Assembly (NCBI GenBank): GCA_046260155.1
Contig: JBJYXV010000069.1
Location: 51,584-115,583 of the forward strand
From: PFL25 sp046260155
Lineage (GTDB): Bacteria; Chloroflexota; Anaerolineae; Anaerolineales; UBA4823
Direction: 5' to 3'
Length of the DNA: 64,000 nucleotides
The notes below the pieces were generated by a model that searched no databases, was not told the origin of the DNA, and saw nothing but the letters and a program-made list of their open reading frames with translations. Shown here piece after piece: positions 51,851 through 60,267 of this stretch; position 1 is the first letter of the stretch; each line of letters starts with the position of its first letter. The position numbers were made by a program, and so were the translations under genes.

Positions 51851-52822
51851 ATGGAAAGTAGTATACAACTGATACTGGCGACTATGAATTGCGTAGCGAT
51901 CTGCGAAGCGACCGAATATGGCTGGCGGGTTGTACGGCGTGACTTAATGGGAAACTTTGCTACCAGCGTTTTAACAATTGGGGACAGGATATTGGTTGGC
52001 ACGCGAGGTGGTCTCTTCCTTTCAGTAGATGGGGGTGACTCGTGGAAGGCGGTGAACACTGGCTTGACGATCCGTCATATTCGCTGGTTGGCTGCTCACC
52101 CGGATGCCTCGGGGCGGATATTTGCAGGCAGCGAACCAGCAGGTATTTTCCAGTCAGCAGATGGAGGCAACTTGTGGCATGGCAGTCCAGAGGTGGAAGA
52201 GATGCGCGCTACATTAGGCTGGTACCTGCCATATTCCCCTGAAGCAGGCTGTGTTCGTGGATTTGCTTTTTCTGGAACGAGGGCATACGCGGCTGTCGAG
52301 GTGGGGGGGACCCTGATATCAGATAACAATGGAGATTCGTGGGAAATAAGCACACCTCAAGATTTTGCAGGTAATAAGATTCATCCTGATGTGCATTCGA
52401 TCGGAACGCATCCGGACTCTTCGGGACTGGTAGCAGCTCCGACTGGAGGCGGTTTTTTCTTTTCAGATGACGGTGGGAAGACCTGGGAGAACCGCTACCC
52501 AAATAGCTATTGCAGGGCATTCTGGTGGGACCCGTCGGATGCCGATCATATATTGTTGGGTAGTGCGGATTGGGTGGATAGGAATGGGCGCATCGAAGAG
52601 ACGAGGGATGGTGGTATTACCTGGAATCCAGTATGGTTTGGTCTTGATGTTCCCTGGCGTGGACACATGGTAGAGCGCTTCATCGAGATCGATCGGGAAA
52701 TTTTGGCTGTGCTTTCAAATGGCGAATTATGGGTCAGTCGCCTGGACCAGATTAACTGGCGCAGAATTCTTCCCGAGGTCAAGGATGTAAATGCTGTTGG
52801 CTTTCGTCGGTTGAGCAGTTGA
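51851..52822 (+). CDS. Asp-box (BNR) beta-propeller protein joined to the herA operon
   Basis: 323 residues with Asp-box motifs SVDGGDSW, SADGGNLW, SDNNGDSW, SDDGGKTW and TRDGGITW (S/T-x-D-x-G-x-x-W type). No signal peptide, so apparently cytoplasmic. It is related to the protein encoded at 10379–11383. The ATG directly follows the herA stop, so translation is coupled. A role with NurA/HerA is possible by position only. Confidence 0.82.
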   Translation: MESSIQLILATMNCVAICEATEYGWRVVRRDLMGNFATSVLTIGDRILVGTRGGLFLSVDGGDSWKAVNTGLTIRHIRWLAAHPDASGRIFAGSEPAGIFQSADGGNLWHGSPEVEEMRATLGWYLPYSPEAGCVRGFAFSGTRAYAAVEVGGTLISDNNGDSWEISTPQDFAGNKIHPDVHSIGTHPDSSGLVAAPTGGGFFFSDDGGKTWENRYPNSYCRAFWWDPSDADHILLGSADWVDRNGRIEETRDGGITWNPVWFGLDVPWRGHMVERFIEIDREILAVLSNGELWVSRLDQINWRRILPEVKDVNAVGFRRLSS

Positions 52823-52830
52823 GGTAACCA

Positions 52831-53553
52831 GTGGAAAATTTAACCAGCAAAGTAGCGATTGTAACCGGTGGGGGCACAGGTATCGGAAGAGGTGTGGCAA
52901 TTCTGCTGGCAGCACAGGGATGCAAAATCGTCTTTTGCGGGAGGCGGAGAGCGCCGCTTGAGAAAACGCTGTCTGTCATCCGGGAGCAGGGCGGAGAGGC
53001 ACTTGCTGTCACCGCGGATGTGTCAACCGATGAGGGTGTCATGAGACTGGTAAAGACAGCTCTTGACGAGTACGGCGTGATCGATATCCTGGTAAATAAC
53101 GCGGGCATTGGGGGCGGTGGGCACATCCATTCCCATGATGTCGATACCTGGGACCAGGTGATGGCTGTCAATTTACGTGGCCCTTTCCTGGCATGCCGGG
53201 CGGTACTGCCTTTGATGAGGGCCCGCAAGGAGGGACATATCATCAATATCAGTTCCGAGTCTGGGTTGGAATATTACCAGGGGGATGGTGCTTACGGTGT
53301 CGCCAAACATGGCTTGAATGCATTGGGTGAATATATCCAGCGTGAAAATCAGGAATTTGGCATCCGCGTGGATACGATCTGCCCGGGGATGGTGGTGACC
53401 GAGATGACCGAGAATTCAACGGAACTTGATCAGAGCAAATGCCTCTATCCCGTGGACATTGCTGAGCTGGTCTTATGGTTGCTGACCCGGCGTGCAAATA
53501 TCAAGATCGGCACACCGATCCTGATCCAGACCATGTTGAATCCTTGGGAGTGA
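52831..53553 (+). CDS. Short-chain dehydrogenase/reductase (SDR)
   Basis: 240 residues, classical SDR: cofactor loop VTGGGTGIGRGVA, NNAGIGGGG, the catalytic Ser in INISSESG, and Tyr-x3-Lys in YGVAKHGLNALGEYIQ. The cofactor-specificity loop FCGRRRAPLEKT, with Arg residues after the second strand, suggests NADP(H). Start GTG with GAGGT upstream. It lies 8 bp after the propeller gene. Substrate unknown; 3-oxoacyl and sugar or alcohol reductases share the pattern. Confidence 0.9.
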   Translation: MENLTSKVAIVTGGGTGIGRGVAILLAAQGCKIVFCGRRRAPLEKTLSVIREQGGEALAVTADVSTDEGVMRLVKTALDEYGVIDILVNNAGIGGGGHIHSHDVDTWDQVMAVNLRGPFLACRAVLPLMRARKEGHIINISSESGLEYYQGDGAYGVAKHGLNALGEYIQRENQEFGIRVDTICPGMVVTEMTENSTELDQSKCLYPVDIAELVLWLLTRRANIKIGTPILIQTMLNPWE

Positions 53554-53739
53554 GTTCGGTACCTGGAATAATTCCCGCAGCAGGGGAGAAAAATTCACTC
53601 CATCACAACCCATCCTCCAATTTCCAGGCATCCCCGAAGTATGTGGTGGAATCTCTGAGGTCGAAATTTACTCCCAGTTTGTATTCATGGGACAGAAAAA
53701 GTGTTGATTACTGAATAAATTTTTAAGGCAGGCTGATAT

Positions 53740-54237
53740 ATGAAGCTGGCAACATTATGTTATCTAAAGGCAGGTGGAAAAACCCTGATGATGCACCGGA
53801 TCAAAAAGGCGAATGATATGCACCAGGGGAAGTGGAATGGCTTGGGGGGCAAGCTTGATCCCGGTGAAACACCGGAAGAATGTGTCGTTCGCGAGGTACG
53901 AGAAGAATCTGGCTTGGTGATCGAGGATCCATTGTTGAAAGGTGTGCTCACATTTCCAAAATTTGCGAATGGTGAGGATTGGTATGCATTTGTTTTCGTT
54001 GCACGCAGGTTCAATGGCAAATTGATCGATTCAAATGAGGGAATTCTTGAATGGATAGATGATGAGCATTTACTGGAACTTGACCTTTGGCAGGGAGATC
54101 GATTTTTCATACCCTGGTTAGAACAACCTGGATTTTTCTCGGGGAAATTTATTTACCAGACCGGACTGCTGGTCGAGCACAGCGTGGTCTTTTATGATCG
54201 CCCTGTTGAGAATTACAATTCACCTGCTGAGGTTTGA
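53740..54237 (+). CDS. NUDIX hydrolase, MutT-like (probable 8-oxo-dGTP diphosphatase)
   Basis: 165 residues. The Nudix box GGKLDPGETPEECVVREVREESG is complete (G-x5-E-x7-R-E-x2-E-E-x-G; shown here split at G86-like positions in the chain). MMHRIKKANDMHQGKWNGLGG before it is the pattern of MTH1/MutT-type enzymes that clean oxidised nucleotides. The neighbours nurA/herA and a YcaQ-type glycosylase make a repair role plausible. The gap 53554–53739 shows nothing. Confidence 0.85.
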   Translation: MKLATLCYLKAGGKTLMMHRIKKANDMHQGKWNGLGGKLDPGETPEECVVREVREESGLVIEDPLLKGVLTFPKFANGEDWYAFVFVARRFNGKLIDSNEGILEWIDDEHLLELDLWQGDRFFIPWLEQPGFFSGKFIYQTGLLVEHSVVFYDRPVENYNSPAEV

Positions 54238-54246
54238 GCTGATCTG

Positions 54247-55497
54247 ATGCCTTCGATTGATTTCGTCTATCCGCTTGAATCCGCAAGGGCTCTGGCACTA
54301 GCTGCTCAAAATTTACATGGATCAACCGGGGAAGACTCGGGGCAGAGCGATGAGGAATTGATTTACAAAATAATCGCCAGGTTAGGTTGTGTACAGATCG
54401 ATACCATACAGATTGTAGAACGCAGCCAATACCTGGTTTTATGGAGCCGGTTGGGGAATTACCGCAAATCTAATTTGAACCGACTTATTTATGATCCGAA
54501 TAATCGCCGATTATTTGAAGGTTTGCAGCACGCAGCCTGTTTGATCCCTGTAGAGGATTACCGCTACCAGCTGCCAGGTATGCATTCAGTAAAACAAAAA
54601 CATTTAGAGCCTAACCACTGGTTAGCTAAGCCAGAAAACCAAGCATTGTGCCGTTCGGTCTACGAGCGGATTAAGGAAGAAGGGCCATTACGTGCCCGGG
54701 ATTTTGAATATGATGGTCCAAAAAGGAGCGGGTGGTGGGATTGGAAACCAGCCAAGAACGCTTTAGAATACCTGACTGCCCGGGGAGATTTGATGATTAC
54801 GGACCGCATCAATTTTCAGCGGGTATATGATCTGCGCGAGCGGGTGCTTCCAAGGTGGGTTGTGCTTGATCAACCAACCGTTGAAGAGCGCGATCGCTAC
54901 TGGTTGGAGCAAGGGGTAAAAGCATTAGGTATTTGCCAACCAATGCAGGCAGCAGGCTATTCCTATAGTACGCGGGTGCGCAGCATCACCCAGGATTTGA
55001 TCGATGAGGGTGTGTTTGTAGAGATAAAAGTGTACATTTGCAATGGCAGTACGGCATCATTTATTGTTCACCGGGACAACCTTGAGTTGCTTACGAAAGC
55101 TACAGCAGGTGAAATCCTGACCCGCAGGACTACTTTCTTGAGTCCATTTGATAACCTGTTCTGGGCACGGGGTCGTGATGAACAACTGTGGAATTTTCGT
55201 AACCTGCTTGAGGCATACAAACCAGCCCCGACGCGTGAGTGGGGATATTTTAATATGCCGGTCCTGCATCATGATCGGCTGATTGGCAGGATCGATCCAA
55301 AGATGGATCGAAAGCACGCCAGATTAATCGTGAGAGGTTTCTACCTTGAGCCAGGCGTGAAATTGGAGCAGGAATTAATTATGGATTTAGCCCTTGCTTT
55401 TCGCTCATTTATGGGTTTTCACCAGGCAAAAGAACTAGTTTTTGAAAGAGATGAAGATGCGCGATTGGGTGCCAGAATAATGGCACAGTTATATTAG
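54247..55497 (+). CDS. YcaQ/AlkX-type winged-helix DNA glycosylase (HTH_42)
   Basis: 416 residues. The family signature is visible: LGCVQIDTIQIVERSQYLVLWSRLG near residue 47, giving the catalytic Q-x-D (Gln50-Ile51-Asp52) of the YcaQ branch, as opposed to Q-x-Q in the AlkZ branch. Further matches are FEGLQHAACLIP and SPFDNLFWARGRDEQLWNF. Enzymes of this branch unhook DNA interstrand crosslinks. It starts nine bases after the NUDIX stop, consistent with a shared repair operon. Confidence 0.88.
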   Translation: MPSIDFVYPLESARALALAAQNLHGSTGEDSGQSDEELIYKIIARLGCVQIDTIQIVERSQYLVLWSRLGNYRKSNLNRLIYDPNNRRLFEGLQHAACLIPVEDYRYQLPGMHSVKQKHLEPNHWLAKPENQALCRSVYERIKEEGPLRARDFEYDGPKRSGWWDWKPAKNALEYLTARGDLMITDRINFQRVYDLRERVLPRWVVLDQPTVEERDRYWLEQGVKALGICQPMQAAGYSYSTRVRSITQDLIDEGVFVEIKVYICNGSTASFIVHRDNLELLTKATAGEILTRRTTFLSPFDNLFWARGRDEQLWNFRNLLEAYKPAPTREWGYFNMPVLHHDRLIGRIDPKMDRKHARLIVRGFYLEPGVKLEQELIMDLALAFRSFMGFHQAKELVFERDEDARLGARIMAQLY

Positions 55498-55519
55498 CGG
55501 CAGTTGAAGATTCCTGCTT

Positions 55520-55909
55520 ATGCTGCTAAATAAGGGCAGATGGATCGGAGCCCACTTCATTTACTCCATGGCGCGGTTAAAGCTGCCACGAAGGATATTT
55601 TTCTGGGGCATTACAAAAATGAGTAAAATCCTCCCCCACCAACTGATCAGCGAAACAGGCACCTTAGTCTGTTTTTATCACCCAAGGCCGGAATATCCAA
55701 TCCATATATTGCTGGTTCCGAAAGAGGAAATCCGTGACTTGATGCACCTCCATCCCGAGAATAATGAATTTCTTCGTGACCTGTTCACGACAGTCCGCAG
55801 ATTGGTAGAAGAGTTAAACCTGCAGGAGCGCGGATATCGCCTGATCGTCAATGGAGGAAAATACCAGGATTTCCCCCAGCTGCATTTCCATCTGATCTCT
55901 GGAGAATAA
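55520..55909 (+). CDS. HIT family protein with Gln in place of the first motif His
   Basis: 129 residues. The histidine-triad core is EYPIHILLVPKEEI, RLIVNGG and, at the end, QLHFHLISGE. In the HxHxH motif the first position is Gln; the central, catalytic His and the third are kept. The first ~35 residues are basic and aromatic (ARLKLPRRIFFWGITKM). HIT proteins hydrolyse nucleotide phosphoramidates or dinucleotides. It follows the glycosylase by 22 bp and converges with the transglycosylase gene. Confidence 0.85.
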   Translation: MLLNKGRWIGAHFIYSMARLKLPRRIFFWGITKMSKILPHQLISETGTLVCFYHPRPEYPIHILLVPKEEIRDLMHLHPENNEFLRDLFTTVRRLVEELNLQERGYRLIVNGGKYQDFPQLHFHLISGE

Positions 55910-55911
55910 GC

Positions 55912-56520
55912 TCAATTGCTATTGCTTTGATAGATGCTCAATACTTTATCGGCGTAGTAATATCCAACGTTCATAGGACCATAATATTTTAAGGCTTCTC
56001 GGGTATCCTCGTATTTATTGAGCAGCCCGGCGATCATTCCAGTCCCATACTTGATATTGAAGTTTGGTTTCTGAAGTTCATCAATCGTAGGGCGTGTGGT
56101 GAAGCAGGGTCCGTTAATACATTGGAAATTTGCAGCAATACCATCACGCGGCATAACCTGCATTAAACCGACGGCACCACTCTTGGAATATGCTTCTGGA
56201 TCGCCTCCGCTTTCCTGCCAAATGACAGCTGCCACCAGGTTGGGGTCCAGGTTATTCTTCGAAGCATGGCGCATGATCTGGTTGCACCATTGGCGCACAT
56301 CTTCAGGAAAACTCTGGCTGATCGCGCAGGATGAAGGATTTTTATTCTCTGGAATACTTTCTTCCGGCTGCACTGGTAATTGTGTCTGTTCCAGCGTTGA
56401 GCTTTCATCAGCGCCAGACTGAAATTCCATCTGAGCCATCACTGAATATCCAAAGGAGGCGACTAATATGCTACCAACGATGGCTGCTGGGAAAATAAAT
56501 TGACGGACACTGGTCATCAT
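55912..56520 (-). CDS. Exported lytic transglycosylase (SLT domain)
   Basis: About 202 residues from 56520 (a second ATG follows at 56517; AGGAG lies three and six bases before them). N-terminal membrane anchor or signal (FIFPAAIVGSILVASFGYSVMA), acidic/Gln/Pro linker, then an SLT domain: LVAAVIWQESGGDPEAYSKS with the catalytic Glu, GAVGLMQVMPRDG, and NIKYGTGMIAGLL. It cleaves peptidoglycan between MurNAc and GlcNAc. Its promoter on the minus strand carries a LexA-type box. Confidence 0.9.
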   Translation of the reverse strand: MMTSVRQFIFPAAIVGSILVASFGYSVMAQMEFQSGADESSTLEQTQLPVQPEESIPENKNPSSCAISQSFPEDVRQWCNQIMRHASKNNLDPNLVAAVIWQESGGDPEAYSKSGAVGLMQVMPRDGIAANFQCINGPCFTTRPTIDELQKPNFNIKYGTGMIAGLLNKYEDTREALKYYGPMNVGYYYADKVLSIYQSNSN

Positions 56521-56574
56521 GAACTCCTGAGTATCGAGGTTGTAAATTGACAATTGGTTTGCTTGGCTGTAAAA

Positions 56575-56653
56575 TAGCACACATGTTCTAATTCAGTAAC
56601 CTGCAAACATAACGAAATTGCCTCTTGACAAAATAGAACAATTGTTCTATATT
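56575..56653. promoter_or_regulatory. Divergent promoters, each with a LexA-type box in its spacer
   Basis: Plus strand: TTGACA (56625–56630), 17 bp, TATATT (56648–56653), with the perfect palindrome TAGAACAATTGTTCTA at 56634–56649. Minus strand: TTACTG, 17 bp, TATTTT, with TAGAACATGTGTGCTA (56590–56575), one base off the palindrome. In both, the box starts three bases after the -35. Both fit GAAC-N4-GTTC, the LexA site of Gram-positive lineages. The minus promoter serves the transglycosylase, the plus one the membrane protein at 56764. Confidence 0.75.
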
Positions 56654-56763
56654 ATATATCAAATCTACCTGGCGATCAAGTGTGAATTTGTGAAACCGGC
56701 TGATAAGCCAAGACCAACCAGGAGATTCACAAACCTTAGCGTGGTGATTTGAGGAGGTACAAA

Positions 56764-57483
56764 ATGAACTTGTCAATTGCTCGCAGTCAGAAATTTTCAG
56801 GAGCCTTCAGCCGGTTTAGCATCAGGCGTGGGTTGGCTTTTGGGCTGATCATCGTCAGTGCCCTGCTGGCGTTTGAAATATTCAACTACAGCACAACGGA
56901 ATTTGCATTGTCTGATTTACTGGGGGATTTATCCTTCGCAGGAATCAGCTGGGCGACGATCCTTGCCTTGGCATTTTGTGGTATCGATTTCGCCGGAATT
57001 GCCAGGCTGTTTACGCCGGAAGAAGGTGGAAATGATCTGCATGAAGTGTGGTATTTATTCGGCGCCTGGCTTCTGGCAGCTACGATGAACGCCATGCTCA
57101 CCTGGTGGGGTGTCTCGATTGCGTTATTGAATCATGAAAGTCTTGGGAATGCAGTTGTGGATCGGGAGACGCTGCTTAAGATTGTGCCCCTATTTGTAGC
57201 GATATTGGTCTGGTTGATCCGGGTGCTGATCATCGGAACATTTTCAGTTGCTGGTGACCGGTTGTTCAGCCAGTCAGAGCAATACGTGAGCAGGAATGGA
57301 ACTGTAAGATCGAACCAGACAAAGACAAGTACCGTGCCTGTTCAAGCCCGAAGACCCGCCTCGCGACCTGCTTATAAACCCGCACCGCAGCCGGAACATT
57401 CATACGGGCGTCCAGAACCCACCTACCATCCACTTTCGATGAGCGCCTCCGGAAGAAATAAAAGCAACCGCAGTACGAGCTGA
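56764..57483 (+). CDS. Four-helix membrane protein with disordered Pro-rich tail
   Basis: 239 residues from the ATG at 56764, with AGGAGG six bases upstream; an in-frame TTG at 56749 overlaps that site. Four membrane helices lie between about 25 and 165 and a hydrophilic loop FTPEEGGNDLHEVWYLFG is in the middle. The last ~60 residues are Pro/Arg/Ser-rich (RRPASRPAYKPAPQPEHSYG). No family recognised. A LexA-type box in its promoter suggests induction by DNA damage. Confidence 0.75.
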   Translation: MNLSIARSQKFSGAFSRFSIRRGLAFGLIIVSALLAFEIFNYSTTEFALSDLLGDLSFAGISWATILALAFCGIDFAGIARLFTPEEGGNDLHEVWYLFGAWLLAATMNAMLTWWGVSIALLNHESLGNAVVDRETLLKIVPLFVAILVWLIRVLIIGTFSVAGDRLFSQSEQYVSRNGTVRSNQTKTSTVPVQARRPASRPAYKPAPQPEHSYGRPEPTYHPLSMSASGRNKSNRSTS

Positions 57484-57533
57484 TTACTCACCTAAGGTAA
57501 GCAAATTCGAAATGTTCTCCCATATATAGAAGG

Positions 57534-57565
57534 ACCCCCCATCAGTCGATGTTTCGATGGGGGGT
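57534..57565. terminator. Bidirectional intrinsic terminator between convergent genes
   Basis: A 10-bp GC-rich stem ACCCCCCATC/GATGGGGGGT around a 12-base loop, followed on the plus strand by TTTATTGATATT. It lies between the membrane protein gene and the convergent kinase gene. Confidence 0.75.
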
Positions 57566-57595
57566 TTATTGATATTAATATGTGCGAAGCAATAA

Positions 57596-58969
57596 TTATG
57601 ACTGGCAGTCACCTTCTGCCAAGGGTAACCAGACACTAAAAGTAGAGCCTGCACCCTCGGTTGATTCAACATCAATATGGCCTCCATGGTTGCGAATGAT
57701 CCAATAGGCGATGGATAAACCTAGGCCAAATCCTTTTCCATCCCTGGAGCGAGTTCGAGATTTCTCTCCACGGTAGAATCGTTCAAAGACATGAGGTAGA
57801 TCTTCCTCTGGGATACCCTGACCGGTATCCTGGATGGTCAACCGGGATTGCTGATCTTGTTTACCCAGACCCAGGGTTACAGTACCGCCCTGGGGAGTGT
57901 AGTTGATAGCATTTCCGACCAAATTTATCAGGACCTGTTTCAAGCGATCCTGATCTCCACAAACCTGGACCTGGTCGAGATCAGCGAGGCGCAGCTGTAC
58001 TTTGTCTCTTGCCAGGACATTCATTTGATTCAGCACCTCGAGCAGTAATGTATCCAATTCGACCAATCGAATATCCAGGGGAAGCTTGCCAGATTCAGCC
58101 TGAGCGAGTAGGAGTAAATCACCCACCATGCGTGTCAATCGATCAACCTCGATTTCTATACTGGCCAATGATTCTTGATCGGCTTCACCGAAGCGTTGCA
58201 TCAGATCGACATTGCCTTTGATCACTGTCAGTGGTGTACGTAATTCGTGGCCTACATCAGCCAGGAAACGCCGTTGGGAGTTAAACAGATTTTCAAGGCG
58301 ATGGAGTGTCTGATTAAAAGCATGGATCAATTGGCCGACTTCGTCGTCAGGTGGACCCTGGTAAGAAATTCGCCGTGAGAGATCATCTGCACGGGTGATA
58401 CGTAGGGCAGTTTGGGTGACAGATTCCAGGGGAGATAATGCCCGGCGCGTGGTCAGCCAACCAACCACGCCGGCGATCGCCATAGCGATCACAGAACCCA
58501 TAAATAAAACTGTAACTAGTAAATTCAGGGTTCTATCAACCAGGAAAAGGCTGGTTGCCAGTTGCAGAATGGCAATCTGGCGAGAACCAAGCTCGAGGGG
58601 TACGGTGAGGACTCGCAAGTGCCAATCATCGAGATAGACACTGCGATATGGGGGATTCGGGGATTGCAATGCTAGGGAATGATCTGGATCCTGCTCATAA
58701 TTAGTCAGTCTTAATTGGCCGCGGGTATCCCAGATCTGGATCAAAACATTTTCCGTTAAATCTAAGGAAGGCAAGGTTTGCGCTTCCATATTGACGATCG
58801 ATTCAACGTTAGAATTAGCGGCAAATTCCCCGTATGATTGATAAAGAGCTACATCAACTTGAGCTATCAATAAGAAGCTGATAATTAGGTAAACTGCAAC
58901 CCCAAACAGGAGCAGAATACCTCCTAACAGTGATGTGTAAAGCAGGGTTAAACGAGCGCGCAGGGACAT
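57596..58969 (-). CDS. Sensor histidine kinase (two helices, HAMP, HisKA, HATPase)
   Basis: 457 residues. Helices near 10–35 and 155–180 enclose an outside domain of ~115 residues (QTLPSLDLTENVLIQIWDTRGQLRLTNYEQ), as in CusS/QseC-like kinases. HAMP follows with TRRALSPLESVTQTALRIT, then HisKA with the His in LADVGHELRTPLTVIKGNVD, and ATPase boxes NLVGNAINYTPQGG, DTGQGIP and GFGLGLSIAYWIIRNHGG. It starts nine bases after the regulator gene. Confidence 0.92.
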   Translation of the reverse strand: MSLRARLTLLYTSLLGGILLLFGVAVYLIISFLLIAQVDVALYQSYGEFAANSNVESIVNMEAQTLPSLDLTENVLIQIWDTRGQLRLTNYEQDPDHSLALQSPNPPYRSVYLDDWHLRVLTVPLELGSRQIAILQLATSLFLVDRTLNLLVTVLFMGSVIAMAIAGVVGWLTTRRALSPLESVTQTALRITRADDLSRRISYQGPPDDEVGQLIHAFNQTLHRLENLFNSQRRFLADVGHELRTPLTVIKGNVDLMQRFGEADQESLASIEIEVDRLTRMVGDLLLLAQAESGKLPLDIRLVELDTLLLEVLNQMNVLARDKVQLRLADLDQVQVCGDQDRLKQVLINLVGNAINYTPQGGTVTLGLGKQDQQSRLTIQDTGQGIPEEDLPHVFERFYRGEKSRTRSRDGKGFGLGLSIAYWIIRNHGGHIDVESTEGAGSTFSVWLPLAEGDCQS

Positions 58970-58978
58970 GCAGAGCGC

Positions 58979-59656
58979 TTAAGATGGTTCTCTCAGTACG
59001 TAGCCCATCCCGCGTACCGTATGGATCAAGCGCGTTTCCTCTCCCACTTCTAATTTTTGGCGCAGGTAACGAATATAAACCTCGATAATGTTACTCTCAC
59101 CACCGAAATCATACCCCCAGACCCGGTCAAAGATAACATCCCTGGTTAAAACCTGCCGGGGATGGCGCATGAAGAGCTCAAGCAGTTCGTATTCTTTCGC
59201 GGTAAGTGATATCGTGCGTTCACCACGGTAGGCTTGCCGAGTGCCCGTATCCAACGAGAGGTCAGAGAAGCGTAGAACCTGTGGGCGGCTGGGCTGTGCG
59301 CGGCGCAGCAATGCACGAATACGGGCTAGGACCTCATCCAGGTTGAATGGTTTAACCATGTAATCGTCAGCACCCATATCCAGGCCAAGCACACGGTCAT
59401 TGACAGAATCCTTGGCGGTCAGGATCAAGATTGGCACAGGACCTCCTGCACGCAGGCGCCGGCAAACTTCCAGCCCGTCCATACCAGGCAGCATTAAATC
59501 CAATACTACCAAGTCTGGTGGATTATCGCGGGCAAGCCCAAGACCCATCGGACCATCGGTAGCGATATCAACCTGGTAGCCTTCATAGGCTAACCCACGG
59601 CGGAGAAATTTCAAGATGGCTTCATCGTCTTCAATTACCAATACTCGAGCACTCAT
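58979..59656 (-). CDS. OmpR-family response regulator
   Basis: 225 residues from the ATG at 59656 with AGGAGG before it; an in-frame TTG at 59680 would add eight residues. Asp10/Asp11 (VIEDDEA), phospho-acceptor Asp53 (LVVLDLMLPG), GADDYMVKPFNLDEVLARI and a winged helix ending SNIIEVYIRYLRQKLE and VRGMGYVL. First gene of the pair with the kinase at 57596. Confidence 0.93.
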   Translation of the reverse strand: MSARVLVIEDDEAILKFLRRGLAYEGYQVDIATDGPMGLGLARDNPPDLVVLDLMLPGMDGLEVCRRLRAGGPVPILILTAKDSVNDRVLGLDMGADDYMVKPFNLDEVLARIRALLRRAQPSRPQVLRFSDLSLDTGTRQAYRGERTISLTAKEYELLELFMRHPRQVLTRDVIFDRVWGYDFGGESNIIEVYIRYLRQKLEVGEETRLIHTVRGMGYVLREPS

Positions 59657-59771
59657 ATGCCCTCCTGAGTAATAGTTCAACTGTAGGGTGACGACCTGTG
59701 GATCAGCACCATACCTATTACCGGATTATTAATTTTTTGAATATCCAAAAATATACCACAGCATGGGCAAA

Positions 59772-59800
59772 GAAAAAAGGCCGTCTGATTCAGACGGCCT
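59772..59800 (-). terminator. Intrinsic terminator of the ribosomal operon
   Basis: Stem AGGCCGTCTGA/TCAGACGGCCT followed on the minus strand by TTTTTTCTTT, 19 bases after the rplL stop. A textbook rho-independent terminator. Confidence 0.9.
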
Positions 59801-59818
59801 CTTAGTTAAGTGAAATTG

Positions 59819-60205
59819 TTAGGCTAGTTCAACTGAAGCACCGGCAGCTTCGAGCTTCGATTTAGCATCACTTGCAGCTTCTTTACCAACACCTTCAAGA
59901 ACTTTCCCATCTGGGGTTTCAGCCAGATCCTTCGCTTCTTTCAACCCGAGGCTGGTCAGCTGGCGGATGGCTTTGATGACCTCGATTTTCTTTGGTCCAG
60001 CATCCTTGATGACCACATCAAATTCAGTCTTCTCTTCTTCGGGTTCAGCTGCTCCTGCTGCGGCCACACCAACAGCACCTGCTGCAACGGCGACCGGAGC
60101 TGCGGCAGACACGCCCCATTGTTCTTCCTTCATTTTGACCAGTTCAGCCATTTCAAGGACAGTGAGTTCATCCAGTAAATCAGAAACCTTATTTAAATCA
60201 GCCAT
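59819..60205 (-). CDS. rplL: 50S ribosomal protein L7/L12 (bL12)
   Basis: 128 residues: N-terminal dimerisation helices (VSDLLDELTVLEMAELVKMKEE), an Ala/Val-rich flexible hinge, and the C-terminal domain EKTEFDVVIKDAGPKKIEVI with the factor-binding LTSLGLKEAKDL. It is the multi-copy stalk protein that recruits translation factors. It lies 62 bp after rplJ and is followed by a strong terminator. Confidence 0.97.
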   Translation of the reverse strand: MADLNKVSDLLDELTVLEMAELVKMKEEQWGVSAAAPVAVAAGAVGVAAAGAAEPEEEKTEFDVVIKDAGPKKIEVIKAIRQLTSLGLKEAKDLAETPDGKVLEGVGKEAASDAKSKLEAAGASVELA

Positions 60206-60267
60206 TTTTTCTTTCTCCTATATTAATTTAAGAATTAGTTTTGTTCTATTATTTGACGTTCTTGAGG

